The translations under genes were made by a program, and so were the position numbers. From Saccharopolyspora kobensis (GTDB taxonomy: Bacteria > Actinomycetota > Actinomycetes > Mycobacteriales > Pseudonocardiaceae), in contig NZ_FNVB01000002.1 of NCBI RefSeq assembly GCF_900108315.1, positions 620,001 to 684,000 of the forward strand: a DNA stretch of 64,000 nt, given 5' to 3'. Shown here one piece after another: positions 20,733 through 29,169 of the stretch (position 1 is the stretch's first letter; each line of letters opens with the position of its first letter). The notes under the pieces are model-generated. The model was given only the letters and a program-made list of their open reading frames with translations, had not been told where the DNA came from and ran no database searches.

Positions 20733-20999
20733 ATGCTCCCCAAGGACGAACGTCGCCGCCTGAAGGAGATCGAGAACCAGCTGATGGGCGACGATCCCAA
20801 GCTGGCTCGGAGGCTGACCGAAACCAGTTCGCTGCGCCGGTTGTGGCTGCAGCTGTCGCCACGGACGCTGCTGGTTCTGGTGGCGGCGGTGCTGGCGGTG
20901 CTGTGCCTGTTCCTCGGCGAGGGCGGCGGCATGTTCTTCTCGGCGGTGCTGGCCGTGCTCGTGTTCGCCTCCCGGAAGTGCCAGATCCGGTTGGAATGA
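20733..20999 (+). CDS. DUF3040 small membrane protein
   Basis: An 88-residue actinobacterial membrane protein. MLPKDERRRLKEIENQLMGD at the N terminus is the DUF3040 signature, followed by a short linker and two hydrophobic segments (LLVLVAAVLAVLCLFL, then MFFSAVLAVLVFA) separated by a GEGGG turn. ATG 20733 is chosen because GGAGGTGG precedes it by a few bases. DUF3040 proteins are small inner-membrane proteins of unknown function, abundant in Streptomyces and Pseudonocardiaceae. It stands alone; the downstream sulfonate genes have their own leader. Confidence 0.9.
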   Translation: MLPKDERRRLKEIENQLMGDDPKLARRLTETSSLRRLWLQLSPRTLLVLVAAVLAVLCLFLGEGGGMFFSAVLAVLVFASRKCQIRLE

Positions 21000-21073
21000 C
21001 GGGCGTTCCCGATCTCTGGGAGGGTCCGGCGCGGCGTTGACGGCGACGCGCGCCTGCTGCGAGCATCGGCGAC

Positions 21074-21154
21074 GTGACCGGACGCCTCGCGTTGACCTGG
21101 CGCTTGCACGTCGATCTGCGGCGGCAGGCCAGTTCCGCGTGTCGTTGCCGCTGA
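21074..21154 (+). CDS. Putative cysteine-codon leader peptide (attenuator ORF) of the sulfonate genes
   Basis: A 26-codon frame starting GTG reads VTGRLALTWRLHVDLRRQAS then SACRCR and a stop. The RLHVDLRRQAS-A-C pattern matches the short 'putative leader peptide' family found ahead of sulfur-assimilation operons in actinomycetes. The two Cys codons (TGT, TGC) sit three codons or fewer from the stop, the usual place for sensing charged tRNA-Cys. It begins 168 bp before the binding-protein gene. Its product probably matters only through its translation: ribosome stalling in low cysteine would raise expression downstream. The start lacks a strong Shine-Dalgarno, so GTG at 21074 is tentative. Confidence 0.7.
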   Translation: MTGRLALTWRLHVDLRRQASSACRCR

Positions 21155-21241
21155 TCTCCTCGCGCTGAACCGCCCCGCCGCGTGCTGCCGGTCGGGGCCG
21201 ATCTCCCCTGCCCGACTCCTGTGAATCCGGAGCATCCGACC

Positions 21242-22246
21242 GTGCGTCGTCGTGATTTCCTGACCGTGCTCGCCATTTCCTCCACCGGCTTCCTCAGCGC
21301 CTGCGCCGGCGGGCGGACCGATCCGCAGCAAGCGCCGGTGCCCCCGCCCGCGCCGCCCGAGCAACTGGCCTCGGTGACGCTGCGCGTCGGTGACCAGAAG
21401 GGCAACTCCCGGTCGCTGTTGCGCTCCGCGGGGCTCGACGACTTCCCCTACACCGTGGAATGGGCCACCTTCCCGTCCGGCCCGCCGCTGCTGGAGGCCA
21501 TCTCGGCGGACGCCGTGGACATCGGTGGTGTCGGGAACACCCCACCGCTGTTCGCCGCCGCGGCCAAGGCCAAGATCCGGGTGGTCGCCGCCTCCAAGGG
21601 CAACGTCGCCAGCGATGCGCTCGTCGTGCTGCCGGATTCCCCGCTGCAGCAGGTCGCGCAGCTGCGCGGCCGCAAGATCGCCGTGGCCAAGGGAAGTTCC
21701 GCGCACGGGCAGATCCTGCTGACGCTGCGAAAAGCCGGATTGACCCCGGCCGACGTCGAACTGGTGTACCTGCAGCCCTCCGACGCGATGGGCGCGTTCA
21801 AGCAGGGCTCGGTGGACGCGTGGGCCATCTGGGATCCCTACTTCTCCCAGATCCAGCTCGAATCGGCCGTCCGGCTGCTCGCCGACGGCCGGGGCACCGC
21901 CAACGGGCTGAGCTTCCAGGTCGCAGGCCCCGCCGCGCTCGCCGATGCGGGACGCAACACCGCCATCGCCGACTACCTGGTCCGGCTCGCCCGGGCCCAG
22001 CGGTTCGCCGACGCCAACCGCGAGCAGCGCGCGCAGGCGTGGGCCGAGGACACGGGCCTGCCGGTCGAGGTGACCCGGCGGGCCACCGAACTCGGCCCCG
22101 ACCTGCCCGTGGAGCTGAACGCCGAGGTGATCCGCTCCGAGCAGGAGCTGGCCGACGCGTTCGTCGCGGCCGAGGAGATTCCGCGGCGGTTCGAGTTCGC
22201 CGAGTTCGTCGACACCCGATTCGCCGCGCAACTCGCCACCGCCTGA
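21242..22246 (+). CDS. Sulfonate/nitrate-type ABC transporter substrate-binding lipoprotein (SsuA-like)
   Basis: A 334-residue periplasmic-type binding protein. The signal is VRRRDFLTVLAISSTGFLSA with lipobox LSAC, so it should be lipid-anchored outside the membrane. The mature part shows the family features: LRVGDQKGNSRSLLRSAG, SADAVDIGGVGNTPPLFAAA, KIAVAKGSSAHGQILL and QGSVDAWAIWDPYFSQ. GTG 21242 gives the shortest frame with an intact signal. It precedes an SsuD-type monooxygenase by 17 bp, which points to alkanesulfonates. No permease or ATPase gene lies here, so it must share a transporter encoded elsewhere. The cysteine leader peptide suggests sulfur control. Confidence 0.92.
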   Translation: MRRRDFLTVLAISSTGFLSACAGGRTDPQQAPVPPPAPPEQLASVTLRVGDQKGNSRSLLRSAGLDDFPYTVEWATFPSGPPLLEAISADAVDIGGVGNTPPLFAAAAKAKIRVVAASKGNVASDALVVLPDSPLQQVAQLRGRKIAVAKGSSAHGQILLTLRKAGLTPADVELVYLQPSDAMGAFKQGSVDAWAIWDPYFSQIQLESAVRLLADGRGTANGLSFQVAGPAALADAGRNTAIADYLVRLARAQRFADANREQRAQAWAEDTGLPVEVTRRATELGPDLPVELNAEVIRSEQELADAFVAAEEIPRRFEFAEFVDTRFAAQLATA

Positions 22247-22263
22247 GCAGACCGGAGACCCGC

Positions 22264-23361
22264 ATGACCGTCACCACGCACTGGTTCCTGCCCACCCACG
22301 GCGACGGCCGGTCCATCGTGGACCGTCCGCACGCGACCCCGGAAGGAGCAGGCACACCGCGCCGACCGGACATCGACTACCTGGCTCAGGTCGCGCAGGC
22401 CGCCGAGCACCTCGGGTTCACCGGCATGCTCACACCCACCGGCAGCTGGTGCCAGGACGCCTGGATCACCACCGCCGCGCTGCTCGCCCGGACCCGGCGG
22501 ATCAAGTTCCTGGTGGCCTTCCGCCCCGGGTCGCTGACGCCGACGCTGGCCGCCCAGCTGGCCACCACCTACCAGCGGGTGTCGGGCGGGCGGCTGCTGC
22601 TCAACATCGTCACCGGTGGCGAATCCACCGAGCAGCAGCGCTACGGCGACTGGCTCGACCACGACCAGCGGTACGAGCGCACCGACGAATTCCTGGCCGT
22701 GCTGCGCGGGATCTTCGATGGTGAGCCGTTCGACTTCGACGGCCGGCACTACCAGGTCCGCGGCGCCACGGCCTTCGAAGCTCCCGACCCGCGACCGCAG
22801 CTGTACTTCGGCGGGTCCTCGGAAGCCGCGCTGCCCGTCGCCGCACGACGCGCGGACGTGCACCTGACCTGGGGTGAGCCACCGGACGCCGTGGCGCGGA
22901 AGGTGAAGCTGCTGCGCGAACTCGCCGCCGAGGAAGGGCGCTCGCTGCGGTTCGGGCTGCGCGCGCACGTCATCACGCGGGACACCAGCGAGGACGCCTG
23001 GGCCACCGCACAGCGCTTCCTCGACCAGATGGACCCGGCCGAGGTCGCCGCCTCCCAGGCCAAGCTCAACGCAAGCGAGTCCACCGGCCAGCGGAACATG
23101 GTCGCCCTGCACGGCGGAGCGCTGCGCGGCGAAGCCCGCGAGCTCGAAGTGCACCCCGGCTTGTGGGCCGGTGTCGGCCTGCTGCGCGGCGGGGCGGGCA
23201 CCGCGTTCGTCGGCAGCCATCGCGAGGTCGCGGATCTGATCGAGGAGTACCACTCGGTCGGCATCGAGGAGTTCGTGCTCTCCGGCTATCCGCACCTGGA
23301 GGAGGCGTACTGGTTCGGAGAGGGCGTGCACCCCGAGCTCGCCCGCCGCGGCCTGCGCTAG
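22264..23361 (+). CDS. ssuD: FMNH2-dependent alkanesulfonate monooxygenase (SsuD-like)
   Basis: A 365-residue luciferase-fold enzyme that releases sulfite from alkanesulfonates with reduced FMN and oxygen. Signatures are THWFLPTHGDGRSIVD at the start, GFTGMLTPTGSWCQDAWITT (with the Cys conserved in SsuD), FLVAFRPGSLTPTLAAQLAT, the loop SGGRLLLNIVTGG and LSGYPHLEEAYWFGEGVHP near the end. The gene follows the binding protein by 17 bp, so they form an operon. No ssuE reductase is adjacent; the FMN reductase at 9 kb is a possible source of FMNH2. Its TAG stop overlaps the stop codon of the opposing molybdenum hydroxylase. Confidence 0.93.
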   Translation: MTVTTHWFLPTHGDGRSIVDRPHATPEGAGTPRRPDIDYLAQVAQAAEHLGFTGMLTPTGSWCQDAWITTAALLARTRRIKFLVAFRPGSLTPTLAAQLATTYQRVSGGRLLLNIVTGGESTEQQRYGDWLDHDQRYERTDEFLAVLRGIFDGEPFDFDGRHYQVRGATAFEAPDPRPQLYFGGSSEAALPVAARRADVHLTWGEPPDAVARKVKLLRELAAEEGRSLRFGLRAHVITRDTSEDAWATAQRFLDQMDPAEVAASQAKLNASESTGQRNMVALHGGALRGEARELEVHPGLWAGVGLLRGGAGTAFVGSHREVADLIEEYHSVGIEEFVLSGYPHLEEAYWFGEGVHPELARRGLR

Positions 23362-25652
23362 GCCAGCGCGATGTCCTGCGGCCGCACCGGAACCCTCGCC
23401 AGCTCAAGGCCGGTGGCGGCCCGCAGGGCGTTGACGATCGCCGGGGTCGACGACAACGTCGGTGGTTCGCCGACGCCGTTGAGACCGTACGGCGAATCCG
23501 GGTGCGGGAACTCGAACAGCGAGATCGGCATGCTCGGCACGTCCAGGATGGTCGGGATCAGGTAGTCGGTGAACGAGGGGTTGCGGATGCGGCCGTGCTC
23601 GTCGAGCAGGATCTCCTCCATCAGGGCCAGGCCGAGGCCCTGCGCGCTGCCGCCCTCGATCTGACCGGCGACCGACAGCGGGTTCATCGCCTTGCCGACG
23701 TCCTGCGCGGTGGCCAGCTCGACCACCTTCACCAGTCCCAGGTCCACGTCGACGTCGACCACCGCGCGGTGGGCGGCGAAGGCGTAGGCGATGTGCGCGT
23801 CGCCCTGCCCGGTCTCCGGATCGACGGCCGACGTCTGCCGGTGGTGGAACTCGAAAACCCGCTCCACGTCGTCGGTGCCGACGAGATCCGCGATCGGGAT
23901 CAGGGCCGTGCCGGTGGCGTCGACGACGTGGTCGTCGCGCAGCGCCAGCACCGCTGCCGGACGCCCGGTGCGCTCGGCCGCGCGCCGCAGCAGCTCCTGC
24001 GCGACCAGTCGGCACGCGCCCTGCACCGCACCGCCGGACATCCAGGTCAACCGGGATGCGGAAGCCGAGCCCGCGTCCCCGATCGCGGTGTCCGCCGGTA
24101 GCACCACCACGCGCGACAGGCCGAGCTCCGTGCTGGCGATCTGGCACTGCACCGTGGTGATCCCCTGGCCGCACTCGGCCGCAGCGGTGTGCACCGACAC
24201 CACCGGTTCACCGCCGGCGGCCGACACCACGACCCGGGCGGTGGAGGTGTCGTCGACTCCCCCGGAGTAGCCGATCGCCTTCACCCCGATCGCGTAGCCG
24301 ACGCCGCGACGGATGCCTTCGCCGTGCGAGGTGTTCGCCAGCCCGCCCGGCAGCAGCTCCGAGCCCGGCGGCGGCAGCGGCCGGTCGCGCAGATCCGCCA
24401 GCAGCTCGGCCACCGGAGCCGGACCGTCCACCGCCTGACCCGTCGGAAGCACCGTCCCGGTCGTCATCGCGTTGCGCATCCGCAGTTCCAGCGGATCCAT
24501 GCCCAGCTCGCGGGCCAGTTTGTCCATGTTGGACTCGCAGCCGTAGGTGGACTGCACCGCGCCGAAACCGCGCATCGCGCCGCACGGCGGGTTGTTGCTG
24601 AACACGGCGAAACCGTCGATCTCGGCGTTGGGCACCTCGTAGGCGCCGGCGACGAAGTAGCAGGCGTTGGCGATGACCACCGGCGAGGTGGAGGTGTAGG
24701 CGCCGCCGTCCATCACCAGTTCCGCCTTGACGTGCACCAACTTCCCGTCCCGCGTCGCGCCGTGCTCGAAGCGCATCTTCGCCGGGTGGCGGTGCACGTG
24801 GCCGAAGAAGGACTCCTCGCGGTCGTAGACCATCTTCACCGGCTTGCCCAGCCGCAGCGCCAGCATGCACGCGTGGACGTGCACCGAGAGGTCTTCGCGA
24901 CCGCCGAACGCGCCACCGACCCCGGCCAGCGTCAGGCGCACCTTCTCGGCGGGCAGCCCGAGGCAGGGCGCGATCTGCTCCAGGTCCTTGTGCAGCCACT
25001 GCGAGGACACGTGCAGCTCGACGCCACCGTCCTCGGTGGGCAGCGCTAACCCGGACTCCGGGCCGAGGAACGCCTGGTCCTGCATGCCCACCTCGTACTC
25101 GCCGCTGACCACGACGTCGGCGCGCGCCCGCGCGGCGGCGACGTCGCCGTGGCGGATCTTGACGTGGCGGACCAGGTTCCCGTCCGGGTGCACCCGCCTG
25201 GTGGTCTCCTCCAGCGCGCGCTCGGCGTCGGTCACCGGCTCCAGCAGCTCGTAGTCGACCTGGACCAGCGCCGCCGCGCGCTTGGCGGTGTGCGGGTCGT
25301 CGGCCGCCACCAGCGCGACCGGTTCGCCCTGGTAGCGGACCTCGTCGACGGCCAGCACCGGCTGGTCCGCCACCTTCATCCCGTAGGTCTTCGCACCGGG
25401 CACGTCTTCGTGCGTGAGCACCGCGTGCACCCCGTCCAGCGCCAAAGCCTTCCGCACGTCGACGGAACGGATGCGCGCGGCGGCGTGCGGGCTGCGCAGC
25501 GTGGTGCCCCACACCGTGCCCGACACCCACAGGTCGGACGAGTAGGCGAACTGTCCGGTGACCTTCAGCGTGCCGTCCGGGCGGGGCGCGCTGCGCCCCA
25601 CCGCCCCGGCGCGCTCGGTGCTGATCGTGTGGTGGACGGACTCTTCGCGCAT
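23358..25652 (-). CDS. Molybdenum hydroxylase large subunit (xanthine dehydrogenase XdhB/PucD-like)
   Basis: A 764-residue molybdopterin-binding subunit that hydroxylates ring carbons of purines or other N-heterocycles. Motifs in order: RPDGTLKVTGQFAYSSDLW, GVGGAFGGREDLSVHVHACM, NNPPCGAMRGFGAVQSTYGC, AAAECGQGITTVQCQIA and, near the C terminus, GVGEPPTLSS with the catalytic Glu. FAD and iron-sulfur subunit genes, normally adjacent as pucC and pucE, are missing. GGGAG precedes the ATG. It is divergent from the GntR gene across 74 bp containing a perfect 12-bp palindrome, and its stop overlaps that of ssuD. Xanthine is the default substrate guess, but the neighbours allow another heterocycle. 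Confidence 0.92.
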   Translation of the reverse strand: MREESVHHTISTERAGAVGRSAPRPDGTLKVTGQFAYSSDLWVSGTVWGTTLRSPHAAARIRSVDVRKALALDGVHAVLTHEDVPGAKTYGMKVADQPVLAVDEVRYQGEPVALVAADDPHTAKRAAALVQVDYELLEPVTDAERALEETTRRVHPDGNLVRHVKIRHGDVAAARARADVVVSGEYEVGMQDQAFLGPESGLALPTEDGGVELHVSSQWLHKDLEQIAPCLGLPAEKVRLTLAGVGGAFGGREDLSVHVHACMLALRLGKPVKMVYDREESFFGHVHRHPAKMRFEHGATRDGKLVHVKAELVMDGGAYTSTSPVVIANACYFVAGAYEVPNAEIDGFAVFSNNPPCGAMRGFGAVQSTYGCESNMDKLARELGMDPLELRMRNAMTTGTVLPTGQAVDGPAPVAELLADLRDRPLPPPGSELLPGGLANTSHGEGIRRGVGYAIGVKAIGYSGGVDDTSTARVVVSAAGGEPVVSVHTAAAECGQGITTVQCQIASTELGLSRVVVLPADTAIGDAGSASASRLTWMSGGAVQGACRLVAQELLRRAAERTGRPAAVLALRDDHVVDATGTALIPIADLVGTDDVERVFEFHHRQTSAVDPETGQGDAHIAYAFAAHRAVVDVDVDLGLVKVVELATAQDVGKAMNPLSVAGQIEGGSAQGLGLALMEEILLDEHGRIRNPSFTDYLIPTILDVPSMPISLFEFPHPDSPYGLNGVGEPPTLSSTPAIVNALRAATGLELARVPVRPQDIALA

Positions 25653-25675
25653 GCCTGCTCCCTACTAGCAGCTGG

Positions 25676-25687
25676 ATTACATGTAAT
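25676..25687. promoter_or_regulatory. GntR operator candidate 1, perfect palindrome ATTACATGTAAT
   Basis: A perfect 12-bp palindrome in the 74-bp gap between the molybdenum hydroxylase and the GntR regulator. Related 10-of-12 copies occur at 27539-27550 and 27642-27653. The two divergent genes, the AT-rich composition against a high-GC background and the repetition support an operator. Confidence 0.75.
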
Positions 25688-25726
25688 ATTGCTGCCGAAT
25701 CCCCCACCCAGGAGTGAGGTACCGCG

Positions 25727-26431
25727 ATGTCCCCGGCACCCCGTCGCCTGACCCCGCTGACCGGCGAAGGCCTGCTGGCCGACCGCACCTACGCCGCGCT
25801 CAAGAGCGCCGTCCTGGACGGCACCCTGCCGCCCGGCACCGGGCTGAGCGTGCCCGAACTCGCCCGCCAGCTCGACGTGAGCCGGAGCCCGGTGCGCGAG
25901 GCGGTGCAGCGCCTGATCCACGACGGACTGGCCACCCACGTGCCGCACCGCGGCGCCGAGGTCAGCAGGGTCGACATCGAGGACCTCCGCCAGCTCTACG
26001 TGGTGCGCGAACTGCTCGAAGGCCTGGCCGCCCGGCTGGCCACCGAGAACCTCGACGCCGACGGGCTGGCGCAGCTCCGCGCGATCCTCGCCGAGCACGA
26101 GCAGGCGCTGGCCGCCGACGCCGACAACGCCGCGCACATCGAACTCGACATGCGGTTCCACCGCGCGGTGCGGGAATTCGCCGACAACCCGCACCTGCTC
26201 GCCACCCTGGAACCGATCACCGGACGCGCCCACTTCGCCCTCCACTCGCTATGGCGCAGCGACGACGCACCGCGGCTGGCGCTCGACGAGCACCGGGCGG
26301 TGGTGGACGCGATGGCCAGCGGCGACCCCGAGATGGCCGAAGCCGCCGCCCGCCGCCACATCGCCCGGCTGCGCATCCGCCTGGGTCAGGCCACCGCCCG
26401 CACCACCGAACGCCGCCGCCTCGGCCGGTGA
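25727..26431 (+). CDS. GntR-family (FadR/FCD subfamily) transcriptional regulator
   Basis: A 234-residue regulator. The N-terminal winged helix covers about residues 15-85 (LADRTYAALKSAVLDGTLPP, LSVPELARQLDVSRSPVREA, then LIHDGLATHVPHRGAEVSRV). The C-terminal FCD domain keeps the metal/effector ligands: Asp and His in ELDMRFHRAVREFA, His in LDEHRAVVDAM and His in AARRHIARLRIR. GTGAGG precedes the ATG. It is divergent from the molybdenum hydroxylase, and its stop abuts that of the amidohydrolase. Three ATTACATGTAAT-like sites in the block make it the likely local repressor. The inducer is probably the heterocyclic substrate or an acid derived from it. Confidence 0.92.
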   Translation: MSPAPRRLTPLTGEGLLADRTYAALKSAVLDGTLPPGTGLSVPELARQLDVSRSPVREAVQRLIHDGLATHVPHRGAEVSRVDIEDLRQLYVVRELLEGLAARLATENLDADGLAQLRAILAEHEQALAADADNAAHIELDMRFHRAVREFADNPHLLATLEPITGRAHFALHSLWRSDDAPRLALDEHRAVVDAMASGDPEMAEAAARRHIARLRIRLGQATARTTERRRLGR

Positions 26432-27421
26432 TCAGCTCGCCGGGTCCAGCTCCTCGGCCCAGGAATCGGGCGTGTAGCCGGCGTAGGCGTCGGCGTGCGA
26501 GTTCGTCGCCGAGGCCTGCGTGATCTCGCCGCGCAGGTACGCCTCCGCCTCCGCCCGGTCCTTCGGCGGCGGGGTCGGCTGCAGGCCCAGCAGGTGCGCC
26601 ATGTTGTTGCCGAGGTAGCCCTCCAGGTCGTCCTCGGACAGGTTCAGCCCCTGCGGCGGCTCGTGGCAGAGCACCTCCAGCTCGCGCGCCCACATGCCCG
26701 GTTCGTTGGGCGGCGAGTCGGTGCCGTAGACCATCTTGGTCTTCTTCATCTCCTTGGCGAACTCCACGATCCGCGACTGCAGCAGCCAGCCGGACTCGCC
26801 GATCACGTTGTGCGAGTCCTGGATCATCCAGAACGCCTCGAAGCAGTACACACCACCGGTCTGGATCCCGAAGTGCCCCAGGATGAACGTGACGCCGGGG
26901 AACTCGCGGATGATCGGGTAGAACTGGGTCGGGATGGAGTACGGCCCGTCACCGGTGTGGATCAGCACGATCACGCCCAGCTCGTCGCACACCCGCATCA
27001 CCGGCCGCAGCCAGTCCAGCGCCCGGTCCGGCCGGTAGGCGTGCATGTTGGCGTGCAGCTTGAGCATCTTGTAGCCGTGCTCCTTGACGTGGAACTCCAG
27101 CTCCTTGGCACCGTTGTCGGGACCGAACCGCGGGTTGTAGATGAAGTTGCCGACGAACCGGTCCGGGTAGCGCTGCACCAGCGAGGTCACGTAGGCCTGG
27201 TAGTCCCGGATGCCCTCGCGGCCGCCGCGGTTGCCGTCCCGCCAGGAGGTGTTGCCCGGCGGCGGCATGATGCAGCTGATGTCGACCCGGCGCGGCTTGC
27301 CGTTGATCCACATCGGACCGTCCATCATCTTGAGGGTGCGCTCGCCGGTGAACGGCTCACCGGTGTGCCGCCATGCCTCGTCCACCAGGTTCGTCGGGTG
27401 CACATGCGTGTCGATGATCAA
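26432..27421 (-). CDS. Amidohydrolase-2 family metal-dependent hydrolase or decarboxylase (ACMSD-like)
   Basis: A 329-residue TIM-barrel enzyme of the amidohydrolase-2 family, which includes ACMSD, isoorotate and other nonoxidative decarboxylases as well as lactone and amide hydrolases. Metal-ligand motifs are IIDTHVHP at the N terminus, KMLKLHANMHAY, VTFILGHFG and the late Asp in VYGTDSPPNEPG. I start at TTG 27421 because GGAGAG lies 6 bases upstream and the next residues are the metal motif; GTG 27445 is an alternative. A GntR-type operator lies 118 bp upstream. It is divergent from the deaminase gene. Hydrolysis versus decarboxylation cannot be decided by eye. Confidence 0.85.
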   Translation of the reverse strand: MIIDTHVHPTNLVDEAWRHTGEPFTGERTLKMMDGPMWINGKPRRVDISCIMPPPGNTSWRDGNRGGREGIRDYQAYVTSLVQRYPDRFVGNFIYNPRFGPDNGAKELEFHVKEHGYKMLKLHANMHAYRPDRALDWLRPVMRVCDELGVIVLIHTGDGPYSIPTQFYPIIREFPGVTFILGHFGIQTGGVYCFEAFWMIQDSHNVIGESGWLLQSRIVEFAKEMKKTKMVYGTDSPPNEPGMWARELEVLCHEPPQGLNLSEDDLEGYLGNNMAHLLGLQPTPPPKDRAEAEAYLRGEITQASATNSHADAYAGYTPDSWAEELDPAS

Positions 27422-27538
27422 CGGGATCTCTCCAATCGGTTGCACGCACCCCGGCCGCGAATCACCGCACCTTCGGGTCGCCGCGCTCGAACCGCGGCGC
27501 GATCGAGTGCAACACCGGTCCGCAGCCGCTGTCAACAA

Positions 27539-27550
27539 GTTGCATGTAAT
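27539..27550. promoter_or_regulatory. GntR operator candidate 2
   Basis: GTTGCATGTAAT matches ATTACATGTAAT at 10 of 12 positions. It lies in the 337-bp divergent region between the two amidohydrolases, on the side of the reverse-strand gene. Confidence 0.55.
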
Positions 27551-27641
27551 TTCGTGCATCTCTGCATTTCCAGCAGGTAAAAGCAGGCCGGGCGAACCGG
27601 TTCAGCGCTGTTCACCGGTTGACACGACAGGTCCGGCGCGC

Positions 27642-27653
27642 TTTACATGTTAT
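27642..27653. promoter_or_regulatory. GntR operator candidate 3
   Basis: TTTACATGTTAT matches ATTACATGTAAT at 10 of 12 positions. It lies 105 bp before the start of the deaminase-permease-decarboxylase operon and 92 bp from operator candidate 2. The rest of this 337-bp region shows no gene. Confidence 0.55.
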
Positions 27654-27758
27654 CCGCATCGCACTCGCCGGTGACCTCCCCGTCGTGGGCCTCCGTTCGG
27701 CGATCCGAATCCCTCCGCACCGATCGGGCCGCCGTCGGCCCAGGGAAGTGAGGCGTGC

Positions 27759-29153
27759 ATGCCCGCCGTGCACGAGAAGCTCTGCGACCTGCTGCTCACC
27801 GACGCGACGGTGCTGACCGTCGACGACCACCGCACCATCCACCGCCCGGGAACGGTCGCCGTCACCGGGAACCGGATCACCGCCGTCGGCCCGCAAGCCG
27901 AAATGGCCGACTGGCAGGGCAGAACGGTGCTCGACTGCACCGGGAAGGCCGTGCTGCCCGGGCTCGTCGACGGGCACAACCACCTCTACCAAGCGCTGGC
28001 CCGGAGTTTGGGCGAAGGACTGTCCATCGTCCCGTGGTTGTGCGACTTCATGTGGCCGTACTCCATCGCGGTGCGAGGCGCGGATGCCGTCGCGGCGGCG
28101 CGCCTCGCCGCGGCCGAAGCGCTGCGGCACGGGACGACGACCGTGGTGGACAACCACTACGCACCGACCGACCTGGAAACCACTCTCGCGGTGGCCGACG
28201 TCGTCGAACGAACCGGGCTGCGCGGTGCGATCGCCCGCGGAATCGTCGGCCCCCGCACCGAAATCGCCGCGCAGCGCGGCCAGCCCGAAGCGCTGTTCCG
28301 GTACTCCACCGCGGACGAGCTCGCCATCACCCGCGAAGCCGTGCAGCACCGTCCGCCCGGATCGCGGGTCGAGGTCTGGCCCGCACCGCTGAACCTCACC
28401 TACGTTGACCAGGAGCTCGTGCGCCGCAGCATCGAACTCGCGCGGGAACTCGGCACCAGCTGGCACGCGCACTGCTGCGAAGGGCGCAACGATCCCCAGA
28501 GCTACCTCGACGCCTACCGGTCGCGACCGGTGCAGTGGCTCGCCGAAGCCGGGTTGCTCGACCAGCGGGCCACCCTCGCGCACGCGATCTGGCTCGACGA
28601 GTCCGAGATCGAGCAGGTCGCCGAGTCCGGCGCCCGCGTCGTGCACAACCCGACCTCCAACGCCTACCTGGCGTCGGGCACGTTGGCACTGGCCGAGCTG
28701 CGCGAACGCGGGGCCGCGGTCGGCCTGGGCACCGACGGACCGAGCTGCGGGCACCGGCAGGACCTGTTCGAGTGCATGAAGCAGTCCGTCCTCGCCCAGC
28801 GGTCGGTCACCCTCGACCCGACGGCGATGCGCGCGCAAGACGCGCTCGACCTGGCCACCCGCGACGGCGCGCGCTGCGCCGGAGTCGACGCGGGTGTGCT
28901 GGAAGCCGGCCGGCTCGCCGACCTGATCGTCGTCGACCTCGACCGACCGCACCTGCAACCGCTCCACGACGTCGTGAGCACGCTGGTTTACGCCGCGCGC
29001 GGCTCGGACGTCGTCGTCACCGTCGTCGACGGCGAGATCGTCCAGCGCGACGGCCGCTGCCTGCGCGTCGACGAAGCATCCGCCGTCGCCGAAGCCCGGG
29101 AACGGGCCGATCTCCTGCTGCACCGCGCCGGCATGACCCACCTGCTGCGCTAA
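27759..29153 (+). CDS. ATZ/TRZ-type amidohydrolase, 8-oxoguanine/guanine or pterin deaminase-like
   Basis: A 464-residue zinc-dependent amidohydrolase that should deaminate an aminated N-heterocycle. Metal and catalytic motifs are VLPGLVDGHNHLYQAL, SWHAHCCEGRND, ATLAHAIWLDESEI and GLGTDGPSCGHRQDLFECMK. The C-terminal AGRLADLIVVDLDRPHLQPL strand completes the composite beta-sandwich. These fit the group containing guanine, 8-oxoguanine, pterin and s-triazine deaminases. ATG 27759 follows GTGAGG. It is the first gene of a six-gene run ending with the CobW GTPase, most genes overlapping or less than 20 bp apart. Substrate is inferred from the adjacent purine and uracil permeases. Confidence 0.88.
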   Translation: MPAVHEKLCDLLLTDATVLTVDDHRTIHRPGTVAVTGNRITAVGPQAEMADWQGRTVLDCTGKAVLPGLVDGHNHLYQALARSLGEGLSIVPWLCDFMWPYSIAVRGADAVAAARLAAAEALRHGTTTVVDNHYAPTDLETTLAVADVVERTGLRGAIARGIVGPRTEIAAQRGQPEALFRYSTADELAITREAVQHRPPGSRVEVWPAPLNLTYVDQELVRRSIELARELGTSWHAHCCEGRNDPQSYLDAYRSRPVQWLAEAGLLDQRATLAHAIWLDESEIEQVAESGARVVHNPTSNAYLASGTLALAELRERGAAVGLGTDGPSCGHRQDLFECMKQSVLAQRSVTLDPTAMRAQDALDLATRDGARCAGVDAGVLEAGRLADLIVVDLDRPHLQPLHDVVSTLVYAARGSDVVVTVVDGEIVQRDGRCLRVDEASAVAEARERADLLLHRAGMTHLLR

Positions 29154-29169
29154 GGCCCGAGGAGGAGCC

